DNA of 64,000 nt, from NCBI GenBank assembly GCA_963971305.1, contig OZ020310.1, positions 61,577,017 to 61,641,016 of the forward strand, given 5' to 3'. How positions within the stretch are numbered: position 1 is the stretch's first letter; each line of letters opens with the position of its first letter. The position numbers and the translations under genes are program-made. This DNA comes from Arcuatula senhousia. Its lineage: Eukaryota; Mollusca; Bivalvia; Mytilida; Mytilidae. The notes below the pieces were generated by a model, which made no database searches, was not told the DNA's origin, and saw only the letters and a program-made list of their open reading frames with translations. Shown in pieces: positions 10,108-22,266 of the stretch.

Positions 10108-12690
10108 TATTGTGGGATTGACGCGATTCGAAATTACTTATTATGATCAAAACGTAGACTTGAAATATATACTACCCCATTGTTCAGTCTAGAAAGGTCA
10201 GCAGAGTATAGCCTACATATGTTTTAATATGCCTTGTTTTATCAATTGGTTTTAAGAAAATCTATTACTACCATATTCCACTAGAGTACCGGGAGTTAGG
10301 CTTAGGCAATGATTTAATCATGTGCATTGAGACTGTGACTTATAAAAAAATCTTAAATCATGTATATGGAAGAAAAAAATACTGTAAAAAAATATAATCA
10401 CATCGTTAAATATATATGATTGATCAAAATATCAGTTATAATACATAATATATATATTGCTGTGTCGGCATTCTGAAAACAGGCATTTATAAATGTTGTG
10501 TTGGTTCCCTCGTGGAGTATGGTAGAATGTTAGTCTATACTCTTGACAGAACATGCACCAGTGCATTGTTTGGTAATGTCTGTAAGTGTAATTTCGTATT
10601 GTTACAGAATAAACAGAAAGTTATCACTTAATAAAGACTTCCACGAAGTAGCTATTGTCCAACTGATTGAATAATTCTATTGAAACAGATCATAAGCAGG
10701 AGAAATACATTAAGATATTAGCGGGCCATTGTAGAATTGTATATGAAAAAAAGAAAGAATGTCAATATTTTAACCTTTTCCAAAGTAAAAAGCGAGACTT
10801 TGATAATAATAAATACTTAGAAAGTAAGAGTGTGAATTGACAACACCACACTTAAATGCATTTTAATTCAGGATTTACAATCAGGTTTACAATCTGGCTC
10901 AAAATATTTCATTATTAAATGACAACATATTTCGGAATATGGACTGGGAATTCACAAAGGTAATTATATTTAAAAATACACATTCTTTGCATGATATAGT
11001 CCGGCCAACACACAAGCGGGTTGTAATTAAAATTAATTCTAAAGATTGCTTATGGAAAGTAGTATGATTTTGTGTTGAGCAGATATCTCAGTAATATAGG
11101 CATTTCACTTTGGGGTTATAAACATATAAAATTTATAGAATATATTAAAAGATCCTATAGATATAGCATCACTACGATTGTTGTGTTTTAAAAATTGCTG
11201 CAATGCGATAAGATAAAACATAATTATTTTAGCAAAAACAAAGGGCAAAGGATATTGGAAACACGTGTATTTTTTCTCTACTTTCAGTTTCATTTTAAAA
11301 ACCGGAAATTACCTATCGTCACCTCAGTTGTCCCATTATACAAATCTCCTTATCTGAAGAACCGCCGTTTTTGTAACACTGGTATACATGTCCGATATAA
11401 TTATTCAGTAATTTGATTTCATATATTCTATACAGTTGCTTATATGAATTAATATATAATTTATTATTGATTAATTCCCTAGTTGATCAATAACTAACAC
11501 CAAGGGAGTGTATAACGGAAGCTGTGCGTTATACACTATTTGTTAACAGCATGTGATAAATAAAGTGATTTATTTATTGTTAAAAAATATATATTATTTT
11601 AGCAAAAACTTATCAATTTAATCAAAAGAATTGTTCTGTCATAGATAAAAAAATTGAAAAAATTGCTTGTTTTACTGTTTTTTACAGAATCCAAATAGTG
11701 TTTTTTTGTTTTGTTTTTTTTTCTATGATATTTTTATTATCAAATTATGTTAACAATTTTTGATATCTATACATATGATTTTTTTCTATTTCAAATGTAC
11801 TTTTAAGTGTATCATGAAAATTTTGCCTTAATTGACACCGCCAATTAGTTTTGTCAATGCCTTTCTAAGGACTTTTTTGCCAAATATCATTTTTTTTTTC
11901 ATTTAATGTCTTTATAATACATTGACACAATTTAATGTCTAGTTTTTTAAAGATAAGGGAACATAAAACAAATATTTTAAATTCTGTAATCCATAACATA
12001 AAATAAATGTATTTCCAAAATGATCTTCTCGTTCCAACAGTGAATATAAAAAATAGTGCATCTAATGTGACGTTGAATGATACCCCGCCACGAAATTCAT
12101 CAAAAGTTTACTTTATTTGTATGCTATACTATATATACTATACATGTACATCTATATAGAGACAAAAAAGAAGAGAGGTATCCTTTTTAGACCAGAAAAT
12201 GTCATAATTTTCAAATTTGGAAAATTAACAAAGTGGCAAATCTTCAATTATGTTTTACGAATCATCCTGATAATTGACCATAACCTTAATTTTATTGTAC
12301 TCAATATCTGCGCAAAATATAATTCAAGTTTTATTTGACAAGTTATCATCCGGAAACCTTCGGGGAACGGATGGACGGACGGACAGGCAGCGAAAGAAAT
12401 TGAGGGTATAATTTATTACTCCGCCACTTCGTGTGGCGGGGTATGAAATTATAACTTAATTTCTACAAGGGTTGAATATTTGTATCAAGCTGAAAGCTAG
12501 TTTGTTGCTCATCCCGTCATAAATATAAATGTTAGCGTGAACAGGCAGAAAAAGTTCGTTTCTTTTTTTCCTTTTTTTAAATTTACTTTTCTAATGACTT
12601 TTTGAATAAAGCACAAGAGCTGTCAAAATAATACAACCTTTTAAATTATATAATGAACCTTTAATTAATATTTGTAGACAACCATCTCCG
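10108..12690. repeat. Duplicated segment 2, copy B (partner 6385-9255)
   Basis: Collinear with copy A, but lacking the LINE-containing region and containing an additional 368-bp element at 12079-12446. Short frames at 11105-11416 and 12117-12338 are not preserved in copy A and are taken as chance. Confidence 0.75.
12079..12446 (+). mobile_element. Small non-autonomous element with terminal hairpin
   Basis: The left end has ATACCCCGCCAC and the right end GTGTGGCGGGGTAT. Just inside the right end lies a second copy of the left end (ACTCCGCCAC), joined by TTCG, so the 3' terminus folds as a near-perfect hairpin with a TTCG loop. A 'ggatggacggacggacaggc' run precedes the hairpin by about 50 bp. 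The duplicated copy A (near 9030) continues across this position without the element and serves as an approximate empty site. It could be a helentron-associated element or a hairpin-ended SINE/MITE. Confidence 0.65.
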
Positions 12691-12837
12691 AAGTCTTTTA
12701 AGGCAAGTACTTCTACGTTCTATGTTATTTGCAAAACTACATTGGTGGAGCATTAGAATTTAGAAAATTAAGGTTGCTCATCCTATAGACAATTTGCAAC
12801 GTTTCAGACGTTTAGGAACTCTTTTTTTTCTTTGTAG

Positions 12838-12992
12838 TTCACTCTTGTTTCGACTGGAGTTCGTGTTGTTGATTAATATTCAGTTATTTTGTGTTTCCAT
12901 GTTTGAAATGTTGTCTGTTTTTGTCCCGATTTAGTTGGTGTTTACTGGTTTTGTCTCTGCCCTTTTGGACTTTTGACATTCGGATATCCGAT
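12838..12992 (+). repeat. 3' end fragment of Penelope-like family A
   Basis: It contains 'actcttgtttcgactggagt', 'attcagttattttgtgtttc' and 'ttgacattcggatatcc', the same blocks that follow the reverse-transcriptase C-terminus at 36.34 kb. It is strongly 5'-truncated, with no coding sequence left. Confidence 0.65.
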
Positions 12993-14617
12993 TGGAACCT
13001 CTGCTCCTTTTACATTCCAGTTTATTTTTACGGGAAATCGTCGACAAAATGAAAAGCAAACATCGGGTACCGTCAGGAAAAGGCAACAAGTAGAATACAA
13101 TAAATCGGAGTAAGTTATTTTTATTCAAGTTTAATATACTTAATAAAAAAAACACACGTCACGAATTTTGTCAATGGCTCGTTTAAAATCCCTTTCACTC
13201 TTATATTGACAAAAGATTTTCAAGCATTAAATATTCTAAATTAAAGTTATAACCTCTTTAGGTTTTATACAAGCAAATTAGTGTAAGGTGAATGTAATCA
13301 AAATGCCACCATTTTACGGTATTTGTATCTAATCTTCGTCTAGACACTTTACTTAAAGTTATGGTCCTCTACCACAGATATGAAGAGTAATGATAACTCT
13401 ATTTACTCATGAAGAAAATACCATTTAATACAGAAATTTCAAAAACCAGACTGGAAAAATGACACCAATTTGTAACGTCAGTGGTACTTAAATTGCACAC
13501 TGAGAGAAAAAAAATTAACCCTGAAAGTTTTTTTCTTAAAATTGATGCTTCATTGTTCAAAATGATGACTTTAATTTGTTTTTATTAAACATTCACTCAA
13601 AAAGAATTAGTTGAAAAAAATAAAAGTTTTAACACTACTGGTCGGATAAGGTGATGACTGCACTCTATTTCCCTAAAAGCGATAAATAAATCTTCTAAAA
13701 CAAAAATATAAACATGCAGAGTCCGATGTACAAGAAGGATTTACATCTTTTAAATATTATATTCATAAACACCAGAAACAAACACAATTGACTTGACTGT
13801 CCTGAACAAAATTGATATCATGGATATAGAAACAAATTGAAAATATTAACTTGAAACCAATTAGGATGATTAATAGAAATTTACATTCTAAAGATAATTT
13901 AGATTTAAACCAATAACCAATAAACAAAGTTCAAATAACTAAACAATGTAATTAAATAAGCATTTAACATAAATAAATATTTTCAACAAATAACCCTTCT
14001 TTTAAAAAGTAATGATAATAATGATAATGTAAGAAAATTATGTTTAATCAATACAAACAATTTACAAAATCGTAGCATAACTCTAGGTCTCTCTTGTTTA
14101 AAGTTTCGGTTGCTCTTGGTTTTTGCTCAGATAACTTTAGGTCGCTTTTAGCTAAAACTAACTTAAAATTGCCATTATGCTGAAGAAAACCTTAGATTAC
14201 CATTACGTTCAAGCTAACTTAAGATTGGTTCTAGGCTTAAGTTAACTAGCAGACCTCAGTTTACCTACGGCATTCAAAAGTTTTATATAAATGTTATATC
14301 TGGTCGTGTCTGTACCAACACATTCTTATAGTGTTTATGTCATTGAAATTTTTGATAGTTAAATTCTAAATCGTTTAAAACACCGGCGTTCTTTCCTTGT
14401 TTTCACATGGTCGATATCCTTGGTGCTTGATTTGGCTTCCCTGTTCGAAGTTATTTGTTTTACATACTTTTGGATTTTGACATTGAATGTTTTTGATTCA
14501 AAGGTTACTTCTCGAAATATACATATACAGCATAACCAAATATACTGTTAATATCCGTTGGGTTGTTTATATTTCTTAAGTCAAACTACAATGACATGAC
14601 TTTTGAGGTTTTTTATG
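12993..14617. other. No gene recognised
   Basis: AT-rich. A 74-codon minus-strand frame at 12931-13155 overlaps the preceding repeat and is not credible. Around 14080-14270 there are weakly similar 'ctaacttaa'-type words that do not form a clear array. Confidence 0.5.
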
Positions 14618-15836
14618 CTTGACATCAAACGCAGATTTACAAAACGAAAGACAGCAAAAACATATATAAAATATTAAAGTGAAAAAGTCAATAATAAAAA
14701 GGGCTAAGGCAAATGTTTTGAAATTAAGTCCTTCTCCATGTTCTATACAAAGGCGTTAGTTTAAACATGGACATAAACAGCAACATTTTAATCGAAACAT
14801 TGGAAATTCAAAAACCATAAGCAATAAAAGGTAAGAACTCCAAGCCAACAGGTTCTAACACGGTAGCTAAATCAAGCACCGAGGAAATCGACCATGTGCA
14901 GTACAAGGAAATACACATGGTGTTTTAAACAATTACGAATTTAACGTCACGAATTTCAATAACAAAAAAAGATAGAAATGTTACGGTAAATTTGTCCTGA
15001 CCTCCGGCGGTTATTGAATAAGTGCTTTTAACACACAAAACCAAAACGGGTATTAAAATGGATAATTTGATTTTGCAGTACACTGTATATATAGATATTT
15101 CAAGGACGAGCCTTAAGATGGTTTATTTTTGTCTTAGATAACGTCGAGTTAACTAGAATAAAAAAATACAAAGTCTTTTAGTGACACTTAAGGCTTGAAT
15201 CATATGTAATTTATTTTCAATCCAGGGTCAATTGCAAAACAGCGAGCAGCAACCGCTTGTCCCATTCAAGGCCGCTGGCTGTTTTGTGTTATGTCGCTTT
15301 CACTTATTCGACATCTCATTATCTTCTGATTTACTACTATAAACTATCATACCACAACAATAAAGTTATAATTGGCGCTACCAGGAATCATTTATAGTCA
15401 CGGTCTCTTTATGTCATGAAGTAAAAAAAAGTTTCTTCGATTTTTTCGGGAGGGGGATGTTATATTTTTGCTAAAATCTATGACAAAATAGGCACAAATG
15501 TTGATTAGTATATATCTCAAATGATAAAAAGATTGTTTTCTCCCATTTCTTTGTTGTGTGTTGCTAAGGCGTTATATTTGATCACTTGCATTAAATATTT
15601 ATCATTTTTGTGCACTGAAGCGGTAGCAAAAATGTTCTACATTATATTCAAGTTTATTTAAATTAATGCTAATAAGGTATGTGACATATATCTTCAGATA
15701 TATTCACAAAATAAACATCTATTTTATTTTAATAACACAACGAGACATCATTCATTAAAGTGTTCCCATCTGTTGCGCTGACATTCACAGCAACAGTCAC
15801 GGACAATTAAAGGAACCACCGAGGCGTTTTATGTTG
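14618..15836. repeat. Duplicated segment 1, copy B (partner 760-2000)
   Basis: Collinear with 760-2000, starting at 'gacatcaaacgcagatttac'. It contains the same outer end of the family B repeat at about 15225-15335. No hammerhead array follows it. Confidence 0.8.
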
Positions 15837-17326
15837 ACAAATATCTTTTATTTTTCCGGTATTATGCGTTTTTCATTAACATTGCGTTTGACATAAGACG
15901 CTGAAATAATATAACGAGCACCAAGTCTCATATTTTAGATTTTCACGATGTATTCCACTCCATCAATTTGTTTAATATTTTAGCACAACGTTTAGAGATA
16001 ATTCACGAACCCGGAAAGTGCTGGGGGTAGTGCCGATTCGCAGCCGTTTTGAAAAACGAGACATGAAAAGATGGAAATTCATGCCTCGTCTGCAATCCAC
16101 GGTTTTAAAATATTTTTTTTTTAATATTTATCAACTTTATTTATTAAAAGTACCCCTAGCACTTTTTGAATAATTTGGGATCACATTTACCCTTGCTAAA
16201 AAAATTCAAATCGATCAGAATAGCGGATTACATCTTGATTTGCAGTTTGAAGGTGGTCTAGTTAAAATCACCGATAAAACCATGAATAAAGCTAAGAAAT
16301 TCATACTTTTTGTCAAGGAGATCTAAAATTTTATGAATAATTCTTACAAATCATTTTCAGTGCAAATTTTCTCGTATAAAGCCTAACCTTTGAAGTTCAT
16401 ATTTAAACCCCCCTCTTTTTTCAAAACTTTAAAATGGCTCCCTTTACCACGCAGCGTTGGACATCAGATTAGAACAGATTAAGAACATTGTAGACAATTT
16501 GTTGCTGGTTGCTTCAACAATGAAAAGCTTGAATATATTTACGTTGAACAAAAAACATGTTTACAGTTGTACGATGATTCCTTCAAAGGACATTATGGTT
16601 TTTACAGCTGTATTACAACAGAATGATCGATAACATTATCGAACATAAAAAGAAACATTCAATTTTAAATAGCAATATTACCTTTGTATTAACGGATCAC
16701 AAAAATCCTGTCTCCCTGGTGATAGTTAAAATGTGGTTATTTGAAGAGTATCCATTGGCAAATTTTAGCATCAAAATCATGGCGTCACAATCACACAGAA
16801 AGTTGGGTTCTACCTAAATCGTGAACACCGGAATCAATCGACCTGGTAATTTCAAATAAAATCACAACCAATATTTTGGCATCAAATTTTAAACCTTAGA
16901 AAATGAAAAGCCTTACCTAGCGTTCGTTCACTTCCAAGTTCAACAAAATAATCAATGGAACGCCATATACCACTGAAGCATGTCTTGATTAGTCGAATGT
17001 AAATGGACCATAACTATCAAAACTTTTACCTGTGGTGGGAATATTTTTATAATACACAACAAATGCAATTATATCGATTCAAAAAAAGAATGTTTTCAGG
17101 TTTTAAAAAATGATAATTTATCCAACAAAAATCTTGAATTATTGTGTCTTTCATTGTTATTCATATATCTTGAAATTAAAACTCAAATATAAACTAATAT
17201 AACATTTCTCCAAAACGTGATCACGATAACAATGTTACATTTATCATGGTAATAGTGTTGACTTTTCTGGTTGAGCGAAATGTATTACAAGAGACTCCAA
17301 GAAGACTGAACCGCTCACTCGACGAC
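15837..17326. other. No gene recognised
   Basis: No family or repeat was recognised. One 64-codon frame at 16623-16817 has no domain features. Confidence 0.5.
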
Positions 17327-17692
17327 GAGTGCATTTGTTTCTAACACAAACGGTACAAACGGTTACGCGCGTAGACAAGTTTCACATTTGTTTCTACTAA
17401 TTACCTCCAAAAACTGACAGCGTTTGCACAAACGATGCAATCGCTAAAGACCATGTTCACTGCGTTTGTCGCATGCGTTTGTAGATCAACGCTACATTTA
17501 TTTTTAAATTTATTGCCTAGCGCATGATAATTTCCTCTTGTAATAAAAAAAATGTTTACATTCATTGAGATTAGACAAGTTCAACAACAGTTACGAAGGT
17601 TAAGCAAACGCTGTATTTGTTTCTCATGAGTAAGCGTTTGACAAACGCTGCCCAGCGCTGACAAAATTGATGTTAGAAATAAATGCACTCGA
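17327..17692. mobile_element. MITE-like element with terminal inverted repeats
   Basis: 'gagtgcatttgtttctaaca' at the left is matched by 'tgttagaaataaatgcactc' at the right, giving about 20-bp inverted ends around 366 bp. The interior is rich in 'aaacgctg'/'gcgtttg' words that are themselves partly inverted. No coding capacity and no clear target duplication. Confidence 0.6.
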
Positions 17693-18177
17693 CTTTAATG
17701 TCTGAACTATTTCTAAGTATTAAGTAATGAATGATACTTTTCAAAAAGACAATATACATATACAAAATGAATAACAAATTATGATCAATATATCCTTGAT
17801 ATTTCTAGCATGCACATAGACTTAAGCTTTAGTATGGGGATATAAGTATGCGAAAAGACTTGTATTGGATTTTAATTTATCTTTGAGTTGAATATCAACC
17901 CGAATGTATCGATGTCAACTAGTCGTGTAAACGGAAACCGTATCAATGCTTGAATTTCCGTTGTACTCGATACTGTCAACACTGGATATGTAAATAACAC
18001 GTTGAGTGTGATTCCTGAAATGGAAAACGTTCCTAATGCACGGAATGCTAAATTATTTCCCTATTTTTAAAGTTTGATGTTAAACTATGGCATTCGAATC
18101 CTTCCAAATCAAACGTGTAAGAGCGAAGATTTTGAAAAAAAAAATGTCTTAAAAAGTGAATGATAAGTATATCCGAT
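17693..18177. other. No gene recognised
   Basis: Short spacer before the 44-bp minisatellite. Nothing identifiable. Confidence 0.5.
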
Positions 18178-18985
18178 GAAGATACCTATTACAGGGCAAC
18201 ATGTTATAACATTATTCTGATGTGAATATATCCATTACAGGGCATTATGTAATGACATTGTTCGGATAAAGATCCCATTACAGAGCAATATGTAATGACA
18301 TGATTCTAATGAAGATACCCATTGCAGGGCAATATGTAATGGCATTAATCTGATGAAGATACCCATTACAGAGCAATATGTAATGACAATTTTCTGATGA
18401 AGATACCCATTGCAGGGCAATATGTAATGACATTATTCTGATGAAGATACCCATTGCAGGGCAATATGTAATGACATTATTCTGATGAAGATACCCATTG
18501 CAGGGCAATATGTAATGACATTATTCTGATGTGAAGATACCCATTACAGAGCAATATGTAATGACATTATTCTGATGAAGATACCCATTGCAGGGCAATA
18601 TGTAATGACATTATTCTGATGAAGATACCCATTACAGGGCAATATGTACTGACATTGTTCTGATGTGAAGATATCCATTACAGGGCATTATGTAATGACA
18701 TTGTTCGGATAAAGATCCCATTACAGGGCAAAAGGTAATGACATTATTCTGATGTGAAGATATCCATTACAGGGCAATATGTAATGACAATAATCTGATG
18801 TGAAGATATCCATTACAGGGCATTATGTAATGACATTATTCTGATGAAGATACCCATTACAGGGCAATACGTAATGACATCATTCTCATGTGAAGATACC
18901 CATTGCAGGGCAATATGTAATGACATTGTTCTGAAGAAGATACCCATTGCAGGGCAATATGTAATGACATTATTCTGTTGAAGTT
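18178..18985. repeat. 44-bp minisatellite, about 18 copies
   Basis: The unit contains GAAGATACCCATTGCAGGGC, AATATGTAATGACATT and ATTCTGAT. Lengths are mostly 44 bp with 46-bp variants carrying 'ctgatgtgaaga'. Variants alternate between CATTACAG, CATTGCAG and TATCCATT. Each unit has CATTAC...GTAATG, able to form a 6-bp stem. Minus-strand open frames of 61-76 codons here are translations of the repeat. Confidence 0.92.
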
Positions 18986-19590
18986 CCCAGGCAGACATTG
19001 TTTTTATAAAAAATCATTTGTTCCCTACTCTGACCTCTGACCATCACCCTAAGCAACTATATTAATTTAATAAGCATCAAAATCTTACATAAGACGCAAT
19101 ATATACCCATGGAGATTGAAATATATTGCAAGGAAAATAATCCCATGGTTTGAGAATAAAAATAGATTGTATAAAGAGTTCCAAAAGATTCAATATATCT
19201 GAACGGATTAGCAGACTAATATAAGTCAGTATTTCCCCCTAAGTTCACCTTCTATACCTGTGAGATAAATTCAATATGATATTTCATGCACTTACTTGTA
19301 CACATAGCATGACTTTTCTGACGGGATAGAACACCAAAAATGAATATTTTTAACGATCAAAAGACTATGAAAAATTCTGGAAAATTTGAAACAGTTTTGT
19401 TTTATGAAAATACTTCGATTGTTTATTTTTTCGTGATTGTAAAGGAAATTTAACCTTACGTTTGAAACCTGGACTAACCCACAATTTATTCTTCTTGTAC
19501 CAAATCAGGACCATTTCAATCTGCAAGTTCCTTGTATGCAAACCTATTTTTGTGTTTGATAAGTCACTATATTACATTAATCTCAATATA
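18986..19590. other. No gene recognised
   Basis: AT-rich spacer. The start of a 122-codon frame (19462) falls here, but its first 40 or so codons show no similarity to the reverse transcriptase that follows. Confidence 0.45.
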
Positions 19591-20130
19591 ATCGTCATTG
19601 CTGATTTATTTCTACATGCATATGAGGCAAGCAGACATCTTACAATCTCTTCTAGACAAAAAGGTCGTAGACTAGCTCTCTCTTTGTTCCGTTATATTGA
19701 TTATGTCCTTTTTCTGAACAATTCTCGATTTGGTGGCTTTCCACATTTCATATATTCTCAGGAACTTGAGATAAAAGGCAAACAGATTTATGCCAGTTTC
19801 CTTTGTATTCAGATCTTCATCTCGAAATGAATTCTCAAGGAAAATTTTAAACAAAACTCTATGATGACTTCAACTTTCAACTTTTTGTGTAGCAACATTC
19901 CGTCCACTCCAGCTTATGTAGTGTTCGTATCACAATTGATTCGTTACTCAAGAGCTTGTGGTCATTACATCGATTTCCTTGGCAGAGCGTCAAGTTAAAC
20001 ACAAAAATTGTTATCACCAGGTTATGCTGCTCCACGGTTGCGGTCGTCACTCAAGACATTTTACGGTGGACACCATGCACTCGTAGACAAATATGGGATT
20101 TCCATCTCTCAGCTAAGTGCATATGTTGGT
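19591..20130 (+). pseudogene. Penelope-like family A reverse transcriptase, C-terminal half, broken
   Basis: Readable pieces are ADLFLHAYEA (after the usual G.PMG.N..P.L box), FRYIDYVLFLNN at the catalytic box, and YSQELEIK. In shifted frames follow segments matching the LIRYSRAC and FYGR.H.L region. The second catalytic aspartate of YxDD is replaced by tyrosine. Several frameshifts and stops occur, including one between the catalytic box and the C-terminal segment. The PLE assignment rests on overall motif order and 3' end structure; another minor RT class is possible. Confidence 0.6.
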
Positions 20131-20420
20131 TTGTCATAGGTTTGTTTTGTCTTCGTTAACTTGAGTTGACACACTTTATTGGAAAATAGCAGCTCGACGG
20201 GTGTGCTATAGCTGGCAGGAACCACTTACTCTTCCTGCACACCTGAGTTAACTCTTATTTCGACGATAGTTCACGATGTTAATTGATATTCAGTAGTTTT
20301 TTGTATTTCTTGGTTTTATATGTTTTCTTTTTTACGTGCTGTCCTTGTTTGTGTTTATTGGTTTTGTTTCTGCCCTTTTGGACTTTGACATTCGGATGTC
20401 CCATATATACATAAGATTCT
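20131..20420 (+). repeat. 3' end of Penelope-like family A
   Basis: It follows the coding remnant directly with 'cgacgggtgtgctatag', 'acttactcttcc', 'attgatattcagtagttttt' and 'tttgacattcggatgtcc'. The same series follows the coding end at 36.34 kb and stands alone at 30.0 kb and 63.9 kb. Confidence 0.65.
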
Positions 20421-20934
20421 TTAATTGGCACCATTGCATCTTCACGGTCCCTGGCATTGATAGATATACCTATTATAATGCTAAGCTGGGATTCCGCAGC
20501 AAAAGTACATGTAGCTGTAAGTGAAAATAATATGAAAAATCAATATTGCAAGATAAAACAATATTAAATATTTTAACCATCCACTGAGTGCGATGGAAAT
20601 AATCATTGAATTTTATGTTGTTTCCGTCGCAGTCCATTTGTTAAATTTGCAAATATGTGGTGCTACATTGGTCTAAAGCGCATTTGGGATACAATGATGT
20701 CGTATCGAAAATCTAAATAAAAAAGTATAGGCCATGACATATCAAATACATTATGAAATATACACTGGTGAGATGGGTATGACACTTTTGAGGTTGGGAA
20801 AATTAACATTTGAAAATCTAAATAGTCTCTTTTGTCGTATTTATTGAAGTGAGTCAAATTTATGTTAACCTATATTCCTTAAACTTTTTTTGAAAGGGAA
20901 CAAGTTAGTTGGGGTTAGGATAATGGTTTTGGCG
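20421..20934. other. No gene recognised
   Basis: No recognisable coding sequence or repeat family. Two 62-64 codon frames are taken as chance. Confidence 0.5.
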
Positions 20935-21300
20935 TTGTTTTTTTTTTTGAATATTTGTTCTATGCGCTTCAAATTCATATAGTGTTTGATTTATTCTCTG
21001 GAACTTTGTTTTAATTTGTAATTCTAACATCTATGATGGTTAGCGCTGCTGATAGAGTTTTAATTCCCTGAGGTTAGCCTGCTCCGGCATCAACACTTTA
21101 GTGTTGACGAACACATCAGAGCTATGAATTATCCCTTTAAATTTCAAAATAATTATTGTCAAAACCCTCAGTTTCTTCCTACCCCAGACATAGGGTGGTC
21201 TTAGTCATAACTTGGCTTCTAGTTTTCGGCATTTTTTGGGTATAATTATCCTATGCTCTTCATATTCATATAGTGTTTGGCACTTAAAACTCTTGATAGA

Positions 21301-21343
21301 GCGCCTCTGATAAGTCTTGAATAGACTTAACGCGCGTCAAACA
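21301..21343 (+). ncRNA. Hammerhead relic, inactive
   Basis: The core reads CTGATAA instead of CTGATGA, and GAAA is replaced by TTAA. These are invariant positions, so cleavage is not expected. Stem II and the GCGCGTC segment persist. Confidence 0.7.
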
Positions 21344-21642
21344 TAGCAAAAATTTATTATCTGGAACTTTGTTGTAAATTGTATTTCTAACATCCATGAT
21401 GGTTCGCGCTGCTGGTGGAGTTTTTATTCCCCGAGGTAAGCCCGCCCCGGCATCAACACTTTAGTATTAACGAACACATCAGAGCTATAAATTATCTGTT
21501 TAAATTTTAAAATTGTCAAAACCCTAAGTTTCTTCCTACCCCATACATTGGTTGGTCTTAGTCATAATTTGGTTTATAGTTTTCGGCATTTTTTGGTATG
21601 ATTGTTCTATGCTCTTCATATTCATACAATGTTTTTAGTAGA

Positions 21643-21686
21643 GCGCCTCTTATAAGTCTTGAATAGACGAAACGCGCATCAGGCGA
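21643..21686 (+). ncRNA. Hammerhead relic, inactive
   Basis: The core reads CTTATAA, while GACGAAAC downstream is intact and the cleavage side has GCATC. Two core substitutions should abolish activity. Confidence 0.7.
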
Positions 21687-21916
21687 AGCAAAATTTATCG
21701 TCTAGAATTTTGCTGTAATTTGTATTATTTGTTTCTTGTTCCTTACCCCACATTTGAAAAACGGAACGAGTAATTGATTAATAATTACTGATATCCTTTT
21801 CACTAACATGCCACCTATGCCTTGTTATCATGACAACAAAAAATGGAGCAGCTTTTGTTTGTATACTCACTCAACAAAACGCAACATACAAAAATTATGC
21901 AATTCAAGCGAATAAC

Positions 21917-22266
21917 AAGAGGCTCCCAGGGGAGGGGCCTAAATTGCTCACCTGGTCTAAATGTCAACCTATATGTCAACTATAAGGGGCAATCTTACAA
22001 CTTCAATCCTTTGAAGACTTTTGTAGAGCTAAATGGGCTGAACATTTAAGCAAGCAACAGCTTTTCTCTATCTGCAATAGTTTCATTCTATAGGCCAAAA
22101 ACACTATTGTTTGCCTTTAAGGGGCTGTAACCCCTATAAGGGGTCATCTGACAACTACGGCCTATTGGGAGACTTTGGTAGAGCTAAGCAAGCAACAGAT
22201 TTGTTTATCTGCAATAAATTTCATTTTAAAGGCCAAAACGAAAAAAAACGCTACTTTTCACATTTA
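21917..22266 (+). repeat. 'aggctcccagg' interspersed repeat, 5' part (continues at 24329 and 25131)
   Basis: It begins with a decayed form of the AGGCTCCCAGGAGCCT palindrome and GCTCACCTGGTCTAAAT, followed by the roughly 150-bp internal subrepeat (ggggtcatctgacaac / gagacttttgtagagct / aagcaagcaacagctttt). The same family is seen at 37.7-38.4 (minus), 38.4-39.5, 48.0-48.8 and 57.4-60.2 kb. It is broken at 22266 by a TA-flanked insertion. Confidence 0.75.

Larger units (their letters stand above)
20935..21727 (+). repeat. Degenerate retrozyme-like units, opposite strand to the 2-4 kb array
   Basis: Two recognisable units and part of a third match the 358-bp repeat in reverse complement. Landmarks are 'cttcctaccccagacat', 'tcttcatattcatatagtg', 'gagcgcctctgataagtc' and the terminal 'atttgtatt'. 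The RNA sense here is the plus strand. Divergence is much higher than within the 2-4 kb array, and the first unit lacks its ribozyme region. The RNA-sense 3' end agrees with the other three loci. Confidence 0.8.

Noticed and set aside
18178..18985. CTGATGA in the 44-bp units as a possible hammerhead
   Set aside because: There is no GAAA box, no stem II and no cleavage triplet within reach; the match is only seven bases.
18235..18998. Minus-strand frames with repeated CNGYLHQ / GIFIRIMSLH peptides
   Set aside because: They are translations of the 44-bp minisatellite. The apparent peptide repeat follows from the DNA period, and different frames give equally long products.
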